A DNA stretch of 64,000 nucleotides from Aurantimicrobium minutum (GTDB taxonomy: Bacteria > Actinomycetota > Actinomycetes > Actinomycetales > Microbacteriaceae), in assembly GCF_029893825.1 (NCBI RefSeq), contig NZ_JARXXV010000001.1:558001-622000 (forward strand), given 5' to 3'. Below are positions 37,227-45,297 of the stretch, piece after piece. The first letter of the stretch is position 1. Each line of letters starts with the position of its first letter. A program made the translations under genes and the position numbers. The notes under the pieces were generated by a model that was not told the origin of the DNA, did not search any database, and worked only from the letters and a program-made list of their open reading frames with translations.

Positions 37227-37853
37227 GTGTGGGCAAACATTCTCGCCTTTAGCGCGACCGCCTTTTTCATCACCATCATCCCTGGCCAGGCTGTGGCCAT
37301 GGTGCTGCGTCAGACCATCGTCTCTGGGCCCACAGCTGCCAGATTGTCTGTTCTGGGAAACAGCACTGGTCTGCTGATCTGGAGTAGTGCGAGTGCTCTT
37401 GGCCTGGCGGCTCTCTTTCGAGCATCTCCCTTAGCTTTCGAAGTTCTCAAATGGCTTGGTGTTGCATATCTGACATTCATTGCAATGCAAACGCTGTGGT
37501 CTTTACGCAATCCCACAGATGAGTTCGAACTGCGCGGAAACACTGCAGTGAACTACGCAAAGGCCTATCGACTGGGATTGATCACGAATTTGACCAACCC
37601 CAAGGCTGTAGTAGTTGCAATTGCACTACTGCCCCAATTTGTTCCCGCCACAGTTCCTATTGGAGTGGGGACTCTGATTTTTGGTGCCATCTGGACTGTG
37701 ATTTCCGGTGGCAGTTACATGATCATGACGATCATCATTCACCGCACGACATCTCTGCTGACCACAGCCAAAGCTCGGCGCACACTCACGGTCATTTCTG
37801 GCATTGGAATCTTGGTGTTGGCACTTGGTGTCGCATTAAGCCCCAGCCACTAG
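37227..37853 (+). CDS. LysE/RhtB-family exporter
   Basis: 208 residues from GTG 37227, six predicted helices. The IIPGQAVAMVLRQTI segment near residue 15 corresponds to the LysE/RhtB start, and NLTNPKAVVVAIALLPQFV (about 121-139) is the second family hallmark. These proteins export amino acids or related compounds; the substrate is not known. It starts 3 bp after glbO and is probably cotranscribed with it. Confidence 0.86.
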   Translation: MWANILAFSATAFFITIIPGQAVAMVLRQTIVSGPTAARLSVLGNSTGLLIWSSASALGLAALFRASPLAFEVLKWLGVAYLTFIAMQTLWSLRNPTDEFELRGNTAVNYAKAYRLGLITNLTNPKAVVVAIALLPQFVPATVPIGVGTLIFGAIWTVISGGSYMIMTIIIHRTTSLLTTAKARRTLTVISGIGILVLALGVALSPSH

Positions 37854-37869
37854 AAACAATCTTTTAAAG

Positions 37870-38502
37870 CTACTTCACCAAGATGTGACCGCGAGCGGTC
37901 GCAATTCTCTTCCAGGCACCTGACTGGGTCACCTGAGCTATTCCGGTGTCGAAGAAACCTAAGCCAAAACCGGCAAATGCCACACCTGCAGGTACTGTTT
38001 CGTTCTGTTCTGTGCCTTGAACGTTCAGTGCTCTGCGCCAGACTTCTTCACGAACTTTTGTCACAATATTCGTTCCCAAGCCGTTAGCTTGAGCTACTTC
38101 TTCAATACCGGCCTTGGCTGTGAGTTGGAGCTCTATTTCAAGCATCGTTCCCACCGGTGACCAGTGTGTTCGGGGCGGCGCTACCCCTGTCCAAGCAATA
38201 CCTGCCTGCCCCACAGGCAACGGGATTGTCATTGAGTCATGAGCCAATCGATCAAGCATGGCGCGAACCTGCACAACCATGTCCAGAGAGTGAGTTTCCA
38301 CCCGTTCGAAGATGCGCAAACCCAAGACGGTGGGGGCAACATCGAGCAATCCTTGCGGAGTCAACACGGCAACATAAGCCGCCAGAGCATTCCCTGCACC
38401 GACAAGCCAGACGTGTTCACAACCGAGCCGCTCTGCTCGTTCTAGGAAGGTCTTCAGGTCCGCACTGTCGTGCTCACTGGCCAGGGTCACTATGTTTGTC
38501 AT
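37870..38502 (-). CDS. Conserved hypothetical protein
   Basis: 210 residues, not recognised. It has no signal peptide and no clear membrane helix. It contains ERLGCEHVWLVGAGNALAAY near the N-terminus and VGQAGIAWTGVAPPRTHW in the middle, followed by an alternating alpha/beta pattern. The 5' end overlaps the longest possible reading of the divergent thioesterase gene, so they share a promoter region. A cytoplasmic role is likely; I have no basis for a function. Confidence 0.7.
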   Translation of the reverse strand: MTNIVTLASEHDSADLKTFLERAERLGCEHVWLVGAGNALAAYVAVLTPQGLLDVAPTVLGLRIFERVETHSLDMVVQVRAMLDRLAHDSMTIPLPVGQAGIAWTGVAPPRTHWSPVGTMLEIELQLTAKAGIEEVAQANGLGTNIVTKVREEVWRRALNVQGTEQNETVPAGVAFAGFGLGFFDTGIAQVTQSGAWKRIATARGHILVK

Positions 38503-38554
38503 CTCGCAACCTAAACTAGCGAATGTAAGTCAACTCCGGGCGCTCAAGGAAATT

Positions 38555-39445
38555 ATGCATTCAGAACATATGCACGAAAACATCGAGGCACTTCTCGAAA
38601 CCTTGCACCTGACTGCCGAACCTGCGGTCAATGGTGAGGACCGTTTTTCTGCCCCTAGCCAGTTCATGCCCCACGGTCGGGTCTATGGCGGACAAGTCCT
38701 TGCTCAGTCACTTATTGCCGCAACAAAAACACTCACCGATGACCGCCCCGTGCACTCGCTGCACGGCTATTTTCTGCGGGCTGGTGACATTACGAAGCCC
38801 ATCGACTTCTCCGTTGACCGCATTCATGACGGTCGTTCATTCTCCACCCGCAGAACACAGGCCTATCAAGATGGTGTCCCCATCTTTTCGATGATTGCGT
38901 CGTTTCAAACAGAAGATCCAGGTCTGGATCACCAGATTGAGATGCCCACAGACATTCCTGATCCTGAATCCCTCCCAACTGTTGGTGAACTGTTAGGTCC
39001 CATTGACCACCCCGTGGCACAGTATTGGGCGAATCAACGCCCCTTTGACCTACGGCACGTGGAATCGCCTATTTACATGAGCGTTGAGGGGCCCCACGTT
39101 GCCCATCAAGCCGTGTGGATGAAGGCGCTGTCCCCACTTCCCGATGACCCCACTTTGCACCGTGCTGCCCTGGCCTACGCCAGCGACTACACAATCTTGG
39201 AACCGATATTCCGTCGCCACGGAATTCCTTGGGTCCAGCCCGGTCGTAAGACTGCGAGCTTGGACCACGCGATGTGGTTCCATCGCTCAGGGCGGGTGGA
39301 TGAATGGATGCTCTACGTTCAGGAATCTCCCAGCGCCCAGGGCGGACGAGGTTTATCCTTTGGACGTATCTATTCTCGAGAAGGAATTCTTCTTGCTTCC
39401 GTTGCCCAAGAGGGCATGGTTCGTGTACCCGGATTGGATAAGTAA
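38555..39445 (+). CDS. tesB: Acyl-CoA thioesterase II, TesB type
   Basis: 296 residues from ATG 38555, chosen because AAGGAAAT precedes it. Double hot-dog fold: the first domain has MPHGRVYGGQVLAQSL and VHSLHGYFLRAGD, the second has LDHAMWFHR and YVQESPSAQGGRGLSFGRIY. It hydrolyses acyl-CoA thioesters of medium to long chain. The stop overlaps the start of the Rieske gene by one base (TAATG). Confidence 0.9.
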   Translation: MHSEHMHENIEALLETLHLTAEPAVNGEDRFSAPSQFMPHGRVYGGQVLAQSLIAATKTLTDDRPVHSLHGYFLRAGDITKPIDFSVDRIHDGRSFSTRRTQAYQDGVPIFSMIASFQTEDPGLDHQIEMPTDIPDPESLPTVGELLGPIDHPVAQYWANQRPFDLRHVESPIYMSVEGPHVAHQAVWMKALSPLPDDPTLHRAALAYASDYTILEPIFRRHGIPWVQPGRKTASLDHAMWFHRSGRVDEWMLYVQESPSAQGGRGLSFGRIYSREGILLASVAQEGMVRVPGLDK

Positions 39446-39879
39446 TGGCCGCACGCAATCTCACCCCACGGTTCACTCGTCGTGAAGTTATTGGCTTGAG
39501 TGCAGTCGGAGCTGCCGGTGTTGCCATTGCACTGACCGGCTGCTCTACCGAAGCTCAAGCTGGCGGCGCAGGTGGTGTCTTGAAGTCAGGTCTCGAGATC
39601 GGCCCACTCTCCGATGTTCCTGTTGGCGGTGGTCGTAACTTCGAGGTTCAAGGAACCAAGCTGGTTGTCACACAACCATCTGAGGGTGAGGTCCACGCTT
39701 TCAGCGCCATCTGCACCCACGAAGGCTGTGTAGTGGGCTGCCGAGACAAAATCATTAAGTGCGACTGCCACCAGGCAACCTTTGATAACACCACAGGCGA
39801 AGTCACCGGCGGCCCTGCAGATGGTGCCCTCCAGAATTACCCCGTGGTGGTTACTGACGGAGTTATTTACACCGCTTAG
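39445..39879 (+). CDS. Small Rieske [2Fe-2S] protein with Tat-type lipoprotein signal
   Basis: 144 residues. TRREVIG at 11-17 is a twin-arginine motif; a hydrophobic helix follows and ends in the lipobox LTGC33, so it is probably a Tat-exported lipoprotein. The Rieske cluster ligands are Cys90-x-His92 and Cys106-x2-His109, with Cys95 and Cys108 placed for the usual disulfide. No oxygenase or cytochrome b partner is adjacent. It is translationally coupled to tesB. The electron-transfer partner is unknown. Confidence 0.9.
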   Translation: MAARNLTPRFTRREVIGLSAVGAAGVAIALTGCSTEAQAGGAGGVLKSGLEIGPLSDVPVGGGRNFEVQGTKLVVTQPSEGEVHAFSAICTHEGCVVGCRDKIIKCDCHQATFDNTTGEVTGGPADGALQNYPVVVTDGVIYTA

Positions 39880-40364
39880 GAACGTCGCTTAAACGCGATC
39901 CCTTCACCCGTATACGGAGCAATAGCTTCGCGCTCAATCTCGGTGAGGCGGCGAGGCTTGGTTGTCTTTGCATCGACAAGCACAATCGTGGTGGTTGCCC
40001 GCGCATAAAGCTGTTGAGGATTCTCGGCTGTTGCAGTTTGTGTGGGTGAGTAAATCTCGTAACACACATCAAGACTTGCTCCACCAACGTGCCCCAACCA
40101 CATCTGCAGATCCAACGGTTCACGCATGTAGGGAATAGGTGCGAGGTATTCAATCTCTTGGTGTGCAATCAGTGTGAAGGTGTCAGCCGTAGGCCCACCT
40201 TCCAGGATGCGCGTAGCCAGGTGATCATCACCATGACCAGAATCCCCCGCCCAGAAAGCATGAATACGTGCTTCTTCGAGCAAGCCAAACATGGCCGCGT
40301 TGTTCACATGCCCATAGGCATCCAGATCGGACCAACGGATACTGGTGGGGATGTGTAAACGCAT
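39876..40364 (-). CDS. Acyl-CoA thioesterase, 4-hydroxybenzoyl-CoA thioesterase type
   Basis: 162 residues, single hot-dog fold. It has SIRWSDLDAYGHVNNAAMFGLLEEARI at the N-terminus with the catalytic Asp of the YbgC/FadM-like family, and EIEYLAPIPYMREPLDLQMW in the middle. It is convergent with the Rieske gene (overlap of four bases) and lies 8 bp downstream of ettA on the same strand. Confidence 0.87.
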   Translation of the reverse strand: MRLHIPTSIRWSDLDAYGHVNNAAMFGLLEEARIHAFWAGDSGHGDDHLATRILEGGPTADTFTLIAHQEIEYLAPIPYMREPLDLQMWLGHVGGASLDVCYEIYSPTQTATAENPQQLYARATTTIVLVDAKTTKPRRLTEIEREAIAPYTGEGIAFKRRS

Positions 40365-40372
40365 GTTCAGTC

Positions 40373-42055
40373 CTAGTCGCGAGTGAGTTTGCGGTAGGTG
40401 CTGCTGTGTGGCTTGGCCGCATCAGCACCGAGGCGCTCGATCTTGTTAGCTTCGTAGGACTCGAAGTTACCCTCGAACCAGTGCCAGTAGCTGGGGTTCT
40501 CTTCTGTGCCTTCGTAGGCCAGGATGTGGGTTGCGATGCGGTCGAGGAACCAACGGTCGTGGGTAATGACCACAGCACATCCTGGGAACTCGAGCAGAGC
40601 ATTCTCGAGGCTTCCGAGAGTTTCCACGTCCAAGTCGTTGGTGGGCTCATCGAGAAGCAACAGGTTTCCACCCTGTTTGAGGGTCAGCGCCAGGTTAAGA
40701 CGGTTACGCTCACCACCGGAGAGCACCCCTGCCTTCTTCTGCTGGTCTGGACCCTTAAAACCAAAGGTGGAGACATAGGCACGGCTGGGGATTTCAACGT
40801 TTCCAACCTGGATAAAGTCCAGACCATCGGAAACAACTTCCCAGAGGTTGAGGTTGGGGTCAATACCGCCACGGCTCTGGTCAACATAGGAAATCTTGAC
40901 GGTATCACCAATCTTCACTTCACCGCCGTCGGGCTCTTCCAGACCAACGATGGTCTTGAACAGGGTGGACTTACCAGCACCGTTCGGGCCAATGATTCCA
41001 ACGATTCCGTTGCGAGGCAACGAGAAGGAGAGTCCGTCAATCAAGGTGCGATCTCCAAAGCCCTTCTTGAGGTTCTTAACCTCTAGAACGACAGCTCCCA
41101 AACGAGGACCTGCAGGAATCACAATTTCTTCGAAGTCCAGTTTGCGAGTCTTCTCTGCCTCGGCAGCCATCTCTTCATAACGAGCAAGACGTGCCTTAGA
41201 TTTTGCCTGACGACCCTTGGCGTTGGAGCGCACCCAGTCGAGCTCTTCGCTCAAACGCTTCGCCAGCTTGGCATCCTTCTTACCCTGCACTTCAAGACGC
41301 TCGCGCTTCTTTTCGAGGTAGGTGGAGTAGTTGCCTTCGTAGGGGTAGAGGTGACCACGGTCTACTTCTGCAATCCATTCAGCAACGTGGTCGAGGAAGT
41401 AACGGTCGTGGGTAACAGCCAATACGGCACCGGGATACTTGGCCAGGTGCTGCTCAAGCCAGAGCACTGACTCTGCATCCAAGTGGTTAGTGGGCTCATC
41501 CAAGAGCAACAGGTCAGGCTTTTGAAGCAACAGCTTGCACAGTGCAACACGGCGCTTTTCACCACCGGAGAGCTTGTCTACAGGCCAATCTCCAGGTGGG
41601 CAGCGCAAGGCATCCATGGCCTGCTCAAGCTGTGAATCGAGGTCCCAGCCATTTGCTGCGTCGATTTCTTCCTGCAGGGTTCCCATCTCAGCAAGAAGGG
41701 TGTCGAAGTCTGCATCGGGTTCACCCATGGCGGCAGAAATCTCGTTGAAGCGAGTGATCTTGCCCATGATCTCGCCCACACCATCTTGAACGTTCTGCAA
41801 AACAGTCTTGTTCTCATCGAGCTCAGGTTCCTGCATGAGGATGCCCACAGAGTAACCAGGGCTGAGCTTTGCTTCACCGTTAGAGGGAGTGTCCAAACCT
41901 GCCATGATCTTCAAAATGGTGGACTTACCAGCACCGTTGGGTCCGACGACACCAATCTTTGCGCCAGGGAAGAACGACATAGTGACGTCATCGAGAATGA
42001 GCTTGTCGCCCACTGCCTTGCGGGCACGAACCATGGAATAAATGAACTCAGCCAT
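40373..42055 (-). CDS. ettA: Energy-dependent translational throttle protein EttA (ABC-F)
   Basis: 560 residues with two full ABC domains and no membrane part. Walker A motifs are GPNGAGKST near residues 38 and 355. Signatures are LSGGEKRRVALCKLLL and LSGGERNRLNLALTL, and the Walker B motifs end LLLDEPTNHLD and LLLDEPTNDLD. The arm insertion and the P-site linker (DWVRSNAKGRQAKSKARLARYE) identify EttA. It binds the ribosomal E site and gates elongation at low ATP. Confidence 0.95.
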   Translation of the reverse strand: MAEFIYSMVRARKAVGDKLILDDVTMSFFPGAKIGVVGPNGAGKSTILKIMAGLDTPSNGEAKLSPGYSVGILMQEPELDENKTVLQNVQDGVGEIMGKITRFNEISAAMGEPDADFDTLLAEMGTLQEEIDAANGWDLDSQLEQAMDALRCPPGDWPVDKLSGGEKRRVALCKLLLQKPDLLLLDEPTNHLDAESVLWLEQHLAKYPGAVLAVTHDRYFLDHVAEWIAEVDRGHLYPYEGNYSTYLEKKRERLEVQGKKDAKLAKRLSEELDWVRSNAKGRQAKSKARLARYEEMAAEAEKTRKLDFEEIVIPAGPRLGAVVLEVKNLKKGFGDRTLIDGLSFSLPRNGIVGIIGPNGAGKSTLFKTIVGLEEPDGGEVKIGDTVKISYVDQSRGGIDPNLNLWEVVSDGLDFIQVGNVEIPSRAYVSTFGFKGPDQQKKAGVLSGGERNRLNLALTLKQGGNLLLLDEPTNDLDVETLGSLENALLEFPGCAVVITHDRWFLDRIATHILAYEGTEENPSYWHWFEGNFESYEANKIERLGADAAKPHSSTYRKLTRD

Positions 42056-42071
42056 AGCTCAATTCTAGGTG

Positions 42072-42536
42072 TTAGCCCAGGCTCTGAACTTCCGTTCCCA
42101 ATAGACATCCACCACTGGCCAGCACAGGCATAACACGAGAGATAACTTTGGGCGCCACAGGACCAAATTGCCCCACTAAACACTCTCCCCCGAATTGCAC
42201 AGCAACCTCAGAAGTGTCAGCAGCTAAGCCAGCTGCAGTTTGAGAGAAGGTGAATTGAACGGTTGCTGGGTCGAAACCTGCTGCACCAACTGCCTGAGCA
42301 ATTGCATACGAGTCAGCTGCAGGATCCGCAGTGAGCGTCTTTTCAATAACCCAAGTGAAGTAATACAGGTTGTCCTTGGCACTGGCCTCAGGCAAAAAGA
42401 CAGGATCCTTGGTGGGCTTGGGCATTGCCGAAGCAGTCTTCGTTGATGTGGAGTGGGAGCTCGAAGTTCCAGAACACCCGGTCAGCGCTAGGGTCCCAAC
42501 CAAAGCGAGGGCAGTAACGACTGTACGAGTGCGCAC
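42072..42536 (-). CDS. Small lipoprotein, Microbacteriaceae type
   Basis: 154 residues from the second of two consecutive GTG codons, with AAAGGG upstream. Signal peptide with lipobox LTGC (Cys21), then a Ser/Thr-rich linker and a compact domain (about 50-154) containing a Cys pair (GGECLVG and SGGCLLG). I do not recognise the domain with certainty; similar lipoproteins lie beside ettA or ssb in related genomes (memory, not verified). It lies between ettA and ssb. Confidence 0.7.
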   Translation of the reverse strand: MRTRTVVTALALVGTLALTGCSGTSSSHSTSTKTASAMPKPTKDPVFLPEASAKDNLYYFTWVIEKTLTADPAADSYAIAQAVGAAGFDPATVQFTFSQTAAGLAADTSEVAVQFGGECLVGQFGPVAPKVISRVMPVLASGGCLLGTEVQSLG

Positions 42537-42554
42537 CACTTTCCCTTTCTCGCC

Positions 42555-42597
42555 AACACAGAACGCCCCCAAGTCTAAAGGGGGCGTTCTGTGTTTT
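42555..42597 (-). terminator. Hairpin after ssb
   Basis: AACACAGAACGCCCCC pairs with GGGGGCGTTCTGTGTT across a 9-base loop. It lies between ssb and the lipoprotein gene. The T-run follows on the plus strand, where no gene ends; on the minus strand the tail is weak, so the stem may act as an attenuating or rho-aided terminator for ssb. Confidence 0.65.
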
Positions 42598-42620
42598 TGC
42601 TCCATGAGAGCACTCTGATG

Positions 42621-43088
42621 CTAGGCGGCTACTTTCTTGCGAGCCTTTGCAGCTAGAGGCATATCTTCCTCATCGCCGTCTTTATCGGGAATTCCGCCCC
42701 AGTCATCCTCTGCTACGACAACTTCCGATGAGGAGGAATTGCGAGTGTAGGTCGAGATTCCCCAGCACAGGTCATGGCCGAGAGTCTCTGCTTCAACCTC
42801 AACGGTGGTTCCTGAGCGGTCCGTGTTTTCCCAATCGCGAATGCGCAGTTTGCCAGAGACAATAACTCGATCGCCCTTGGAGATCGAAGTTGCCGCATTG
42901 TCTGCAAGTGCACGGAAGCTTGAGACGGTGTACCAATTGGTTTCACCATCAACCCAGCGGTTGGCGCCGCGATCGAAGCGACGCTGGCTAGATGCCAGAC
43001 GGAAGCTTGTGATTGCGAGACCTTCAGTTGTGGTGAGGTGACGAGGCGTGGTGGCAACCAAGCCGGTGAGTGTGATGCTGTCCGTCAT
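42621..43088 (-). CDS. ssb: Single-stranded DNA-binding protein, second-copy type
   Basis: 155 residues, GAAGGGA ribosome-binding site. OB fold at about 3-110: ITLTGLVATTPRHLTTTEGL, TNWYTVSSFRALADNA, KGDRVIVSGKLRIRDWE. The C-terminus is acidic (DKDGDEEDMP) but ends AKARKKVAA rather than the DDDIPF-like tip that recruits replication proteins. It therefore looks like an accessory SSB, perhaps recombination- or competence-related, and not the main replication SSB. Confidence 0.9.
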   Translation of the reverse strand: MTDSITLTGLVATTPRHLTTTEGLAITSFRLASSQRRFDRGANRWVDGETNWYTVSSFRALADNAATSISKGDRVIVSGKLRIRDWENTDRSGTTVEVEAETLGHDLCWGISTYTRNSSSSEVVVAEDDWGGIPDKDGDEEDMPLAAKARKKVAA

Positions 43089-43210
43089 GATGACGTCCCT
43101 TCGTTCGTGAATACGTGAACGAAGAATGCATCAGTGCACCCTAGTCATAGGTGAAACCTCTGAAGTATGTAGAAAACTCAGCAGAAGTGGCTGCTGTGCA
43201 GAAGTAGAAC

Positions 43211-43735
43211 CTAGTCGCGAATGTAGCTGGCGAATGAGGCCCGAACCTTATTCACCTTGGGAACAGCAACAGCTAGGCAATATCCCTGACCAGGGTTACG
43301 AGCAAAGAAGTTCTGGTGATATTCCTCAGCATCATAGAAAACTCCCAGAGGTTCCAGGGTGGTCACTAATCCCCCACCCCAGTACTGGTTGGCACGATCA
43401 ATGGAAGCCTGGAACAGTTCTTTCTGTTCCTCACCCTGGTAGAACATGGCAGAACGGTACTGGGTACCAATGTCATTGCCTTGGCGGTTGAGTTGACGTG
43501 GGTCGTGCAGCGTGAAGAACACATCCAGAATCACAGCTGCGGGAATAACAGCCTCATCAAAGACAACCTTGACGGCTTCAGCATGCTCGGTGGTACCCGT
43601 GCAGACCTCTTCATAGGTGGGGTTTTCTTTCACACCACCGGTATAACCGGCAACAACGTCAGAAACACCGTTCAGGGTGCGATACACCGCATCCAAGCAC
43701 CAGAAACAGCCACCAGCTACTACGAAAGTTGTCAT
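43211..43735 (-). CDS. msrA: Peptide methionine sulfoxide reductase A
   Basis: 174 residues. The catalytic motif GCFWCLDAVYRTLNGV starts at residue 9, and YTGG and YRSAMFY complete the fold. It reduces methionine-S-sulfoxide in proteins. It has no msrB fusion. The 122 bp between this gene and ssb hold nothing recognisable. Confidence 0.95.
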   Translation of the reverse strand: MTTFVVAGGCFWCLDAVYRTLNGVSDVVAGYTGGVKENPTYEEVCTGTTEHAEAVKVVFDEAVIPAAVILDVFFTLHDPRQLNRQGNDIGTQYRSAMFYQGEEQKELFQASIDRANQYWGGGLVTTLEPLGVFYDAEEYHQNFFARNPGQGYCLAVAVPKVNKVRASFASYIRD

Positions 43736-43800
43736 GGCTCTAGCGTAGACAATTTCTGCTGAAGAAAAGCTGACCCTTAACTCGTTAGATTAGAAACGAT

Positions 43801-44760
43801 ATGGGTTACATCATTGGCTTCCTTGCCGCGCTCTTGTTTGGTTCAAACGGAAGCGTGGTCAAACTCGTGCTCTCTGAAGGTGTCACAGCCGCCCAGATGA
43901 CCTTTTTCCGCGCCACAGCAACCATGGTTATTGCTGGCTTGGTACTGCTCTTCACAGATCGCTCAGCCTTCAAAATCAGTTTCAAGCGCCTTCTTGCCAT
44001 GGCAGCACTAGGTGTTTTTGGCGTGGCCATGTTGCAGTGGTTCTATGCCCTCGCCATTGAGCGCATCCCCGTAGGAATTGCCCTGCTGTTTGAATACCTT
44101 GCCGTGCTTGCAGTTGCTGTCATTGCCCGTTTCGTATTCAAGGAACAGGTTCGTGCACGATTGTGGGTTGCCATTGTTCTGGTGCTGATCGGCCTCGGTG
44201 TCGTCGCTGAGATGTGGAACAGCAGCGTGGATCCAGTCGGCATGATCTTTGCCCTCATTGCCGCAGTCTCCTACACGATTTACTTTCTCATTGGTGAGCA
44301 AGCGCTCAAAGGAATGAATGTGTTGGCAATGACCTTCTGGTCTATGTTGTTTGCTTCCCTGTTCTGGGCATTCTTCAGCGGCTGGCAGAACATGGACTAT
44401 TCAGTCTTTAGCCACAGCATCTCGTTGAGTGGCTCACTAGCTGCCGTGTTTGTGCCGCTGTGGATGCCTTTCTTATGGACCATCACCATGGGCTCTTTTA
44501 TTGCGTTCTATCTCTCGTTCAAGTCACTGAGTCTGTTGAGCGCAACCTCTGCCGGAATTATCGCTTCCTCTGAAGTCATCTTCGCTTTCATCGTGGCATG
44601 GCTGTGGCTGGGCGAGTCCTTGAGCTTCATTCAGATTCTGGGTGCACTGATCGTCACCGCAGGAATCGTGCTGGCACAGACTGCGCGAGGTGGCAAGGTC
44701 ATCGACCTTGACCTCGCAACTTCCACTGCATCATTGCCAGTAGTTCATAAGAAGAACTAA
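43801..44760 (+). CDS. EamA-family (drug/metabolite) transporter
   Basis: 319 residues, ten predicted helices in two EamA halves (about 1-140 and 148-290). Typical segments are LLFGSNGSVVKLVLSEGVTAAQ and ALAIERIPVGIALLFEYLAV. The role is export of metabolites; the substrate is unknown. The stop codon overlaps that of the convergent gene at 44757. Confidence 0.9.
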   Translation: MGYIIGFLAALLFGSNGSVVKLVLSEGVTAAQMTFFRATATMVIAGLVLLFTDRSAFKISFKRLLAMAALGVFGVAMLQWFYALAIERIPVGIALLFEYLAVLAVAVIARFVFKEQVRARLWVAIVLVLIGLGVVAEMWNSSVDPVGMIFALIAAVSYTIYFLIGEQALKGMNVLAMTFWSMLFASLFWAFFSGWQNMDYSVFSHSISLSGSLAAVFVPLWMPFLWTITMGSFIAFYLSFKSLSLLSATSAGIIASSEVIFAFIVAWLWLGESLSFIQILGALIVTAGIVLAQTARGGKVIDLDLATSTASLPVVHKKN

Positions 44761-45098
44761 AGCTGAATCTCCAGCACCTGAGGAATTGAACTCTCCAGAA
44801 AGCTGTGAGGAAAAGTCCCCTCATGGTTAATAAGGGCTTCGAGACCTTTAGGTGAAATCATCACAGTTTTTTGTGGACGCGAAAGCAAGAAACCTGATTC
44901 CAGCAATACATCCAGGAATGGGATGAGCTTCGCCTGAGCACGCTCCACAAGTTCAGAAGAGGACGAGTCGTCAATGATGCCGAGTTCTTCAGCAACCATC
45001 TTTGCTGCCGTGTTGCGATGAACTACTTCGCCATCATGGAGGACATACAGATACGTGTGTGTGATCTTGCCCATTACTTCCAGCGTTTCGTTATCCAT
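44757..45098 (-). CDS. Conserved hypothetical protein, possible winged-helix fold
   Basis: 113 residues, not recognised. It is soluble and acidic. The C-terminal half (FLDVLLESGFLLSRPQKTVMISPKGLEALI) has the look of a winged helix with a beta hairpin, as in small PadR/MarR-like folds, but this is weak. It is convergent with the EamA gene, overlapping by 4 bp. Confidence 0.55.
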   Translation of the reverse strand: MDNETLEVMGKITHTYLYVLHDGEVVHRNTAAKMVAEELGIIDDSSSSELVERAQAKLIPFLDVLLESGFLLSRPQKTVMISPKGLEALINHEGTFPHSFLESSIPQVLEIQL

Positions 45099-45159
45099 GT
45101 GTTCAACCCTAGTGAAGAGAAAGTGGCAGTGTTTTTTGACCAGTAAACTTGAGTCTTAG

Positions 45160-45235
45160 CCCTCCGTAGCTCAGTGGATAGAGCAAGAGCCTTCTAATCT
45201 CTTGGTCGCAGGTTCGATTCCTGCCGGGGGGACCA
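45160..45235 (+). tRNA. tRNA-Arg (anticodon UCU)
   Basis: Acceptor CCCTCCG/CGGGGGG (one G-U pair), D-arm GCTC...GAGC, anticodon loop CTTCTAA with TCT, T-loop TTCGATT, discriminator A and encoded CCA. The pair closing the anticodon loop (31-39) reads C-U, a mismatch. Confidence 0.94.
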
Positions 45236-45297
45236 ATAGTCTCCACCGCAGGTTCGTCTAGACTCAGGTTTTAGACACAAACTCGAGGGAGGGCGAC

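Noticed and set aside
40268-41086. 272-codon frame opposite ettA
   Set aside because: Shadow of the ABC-F gene in an antisense frame; no family pattern, no start signal.
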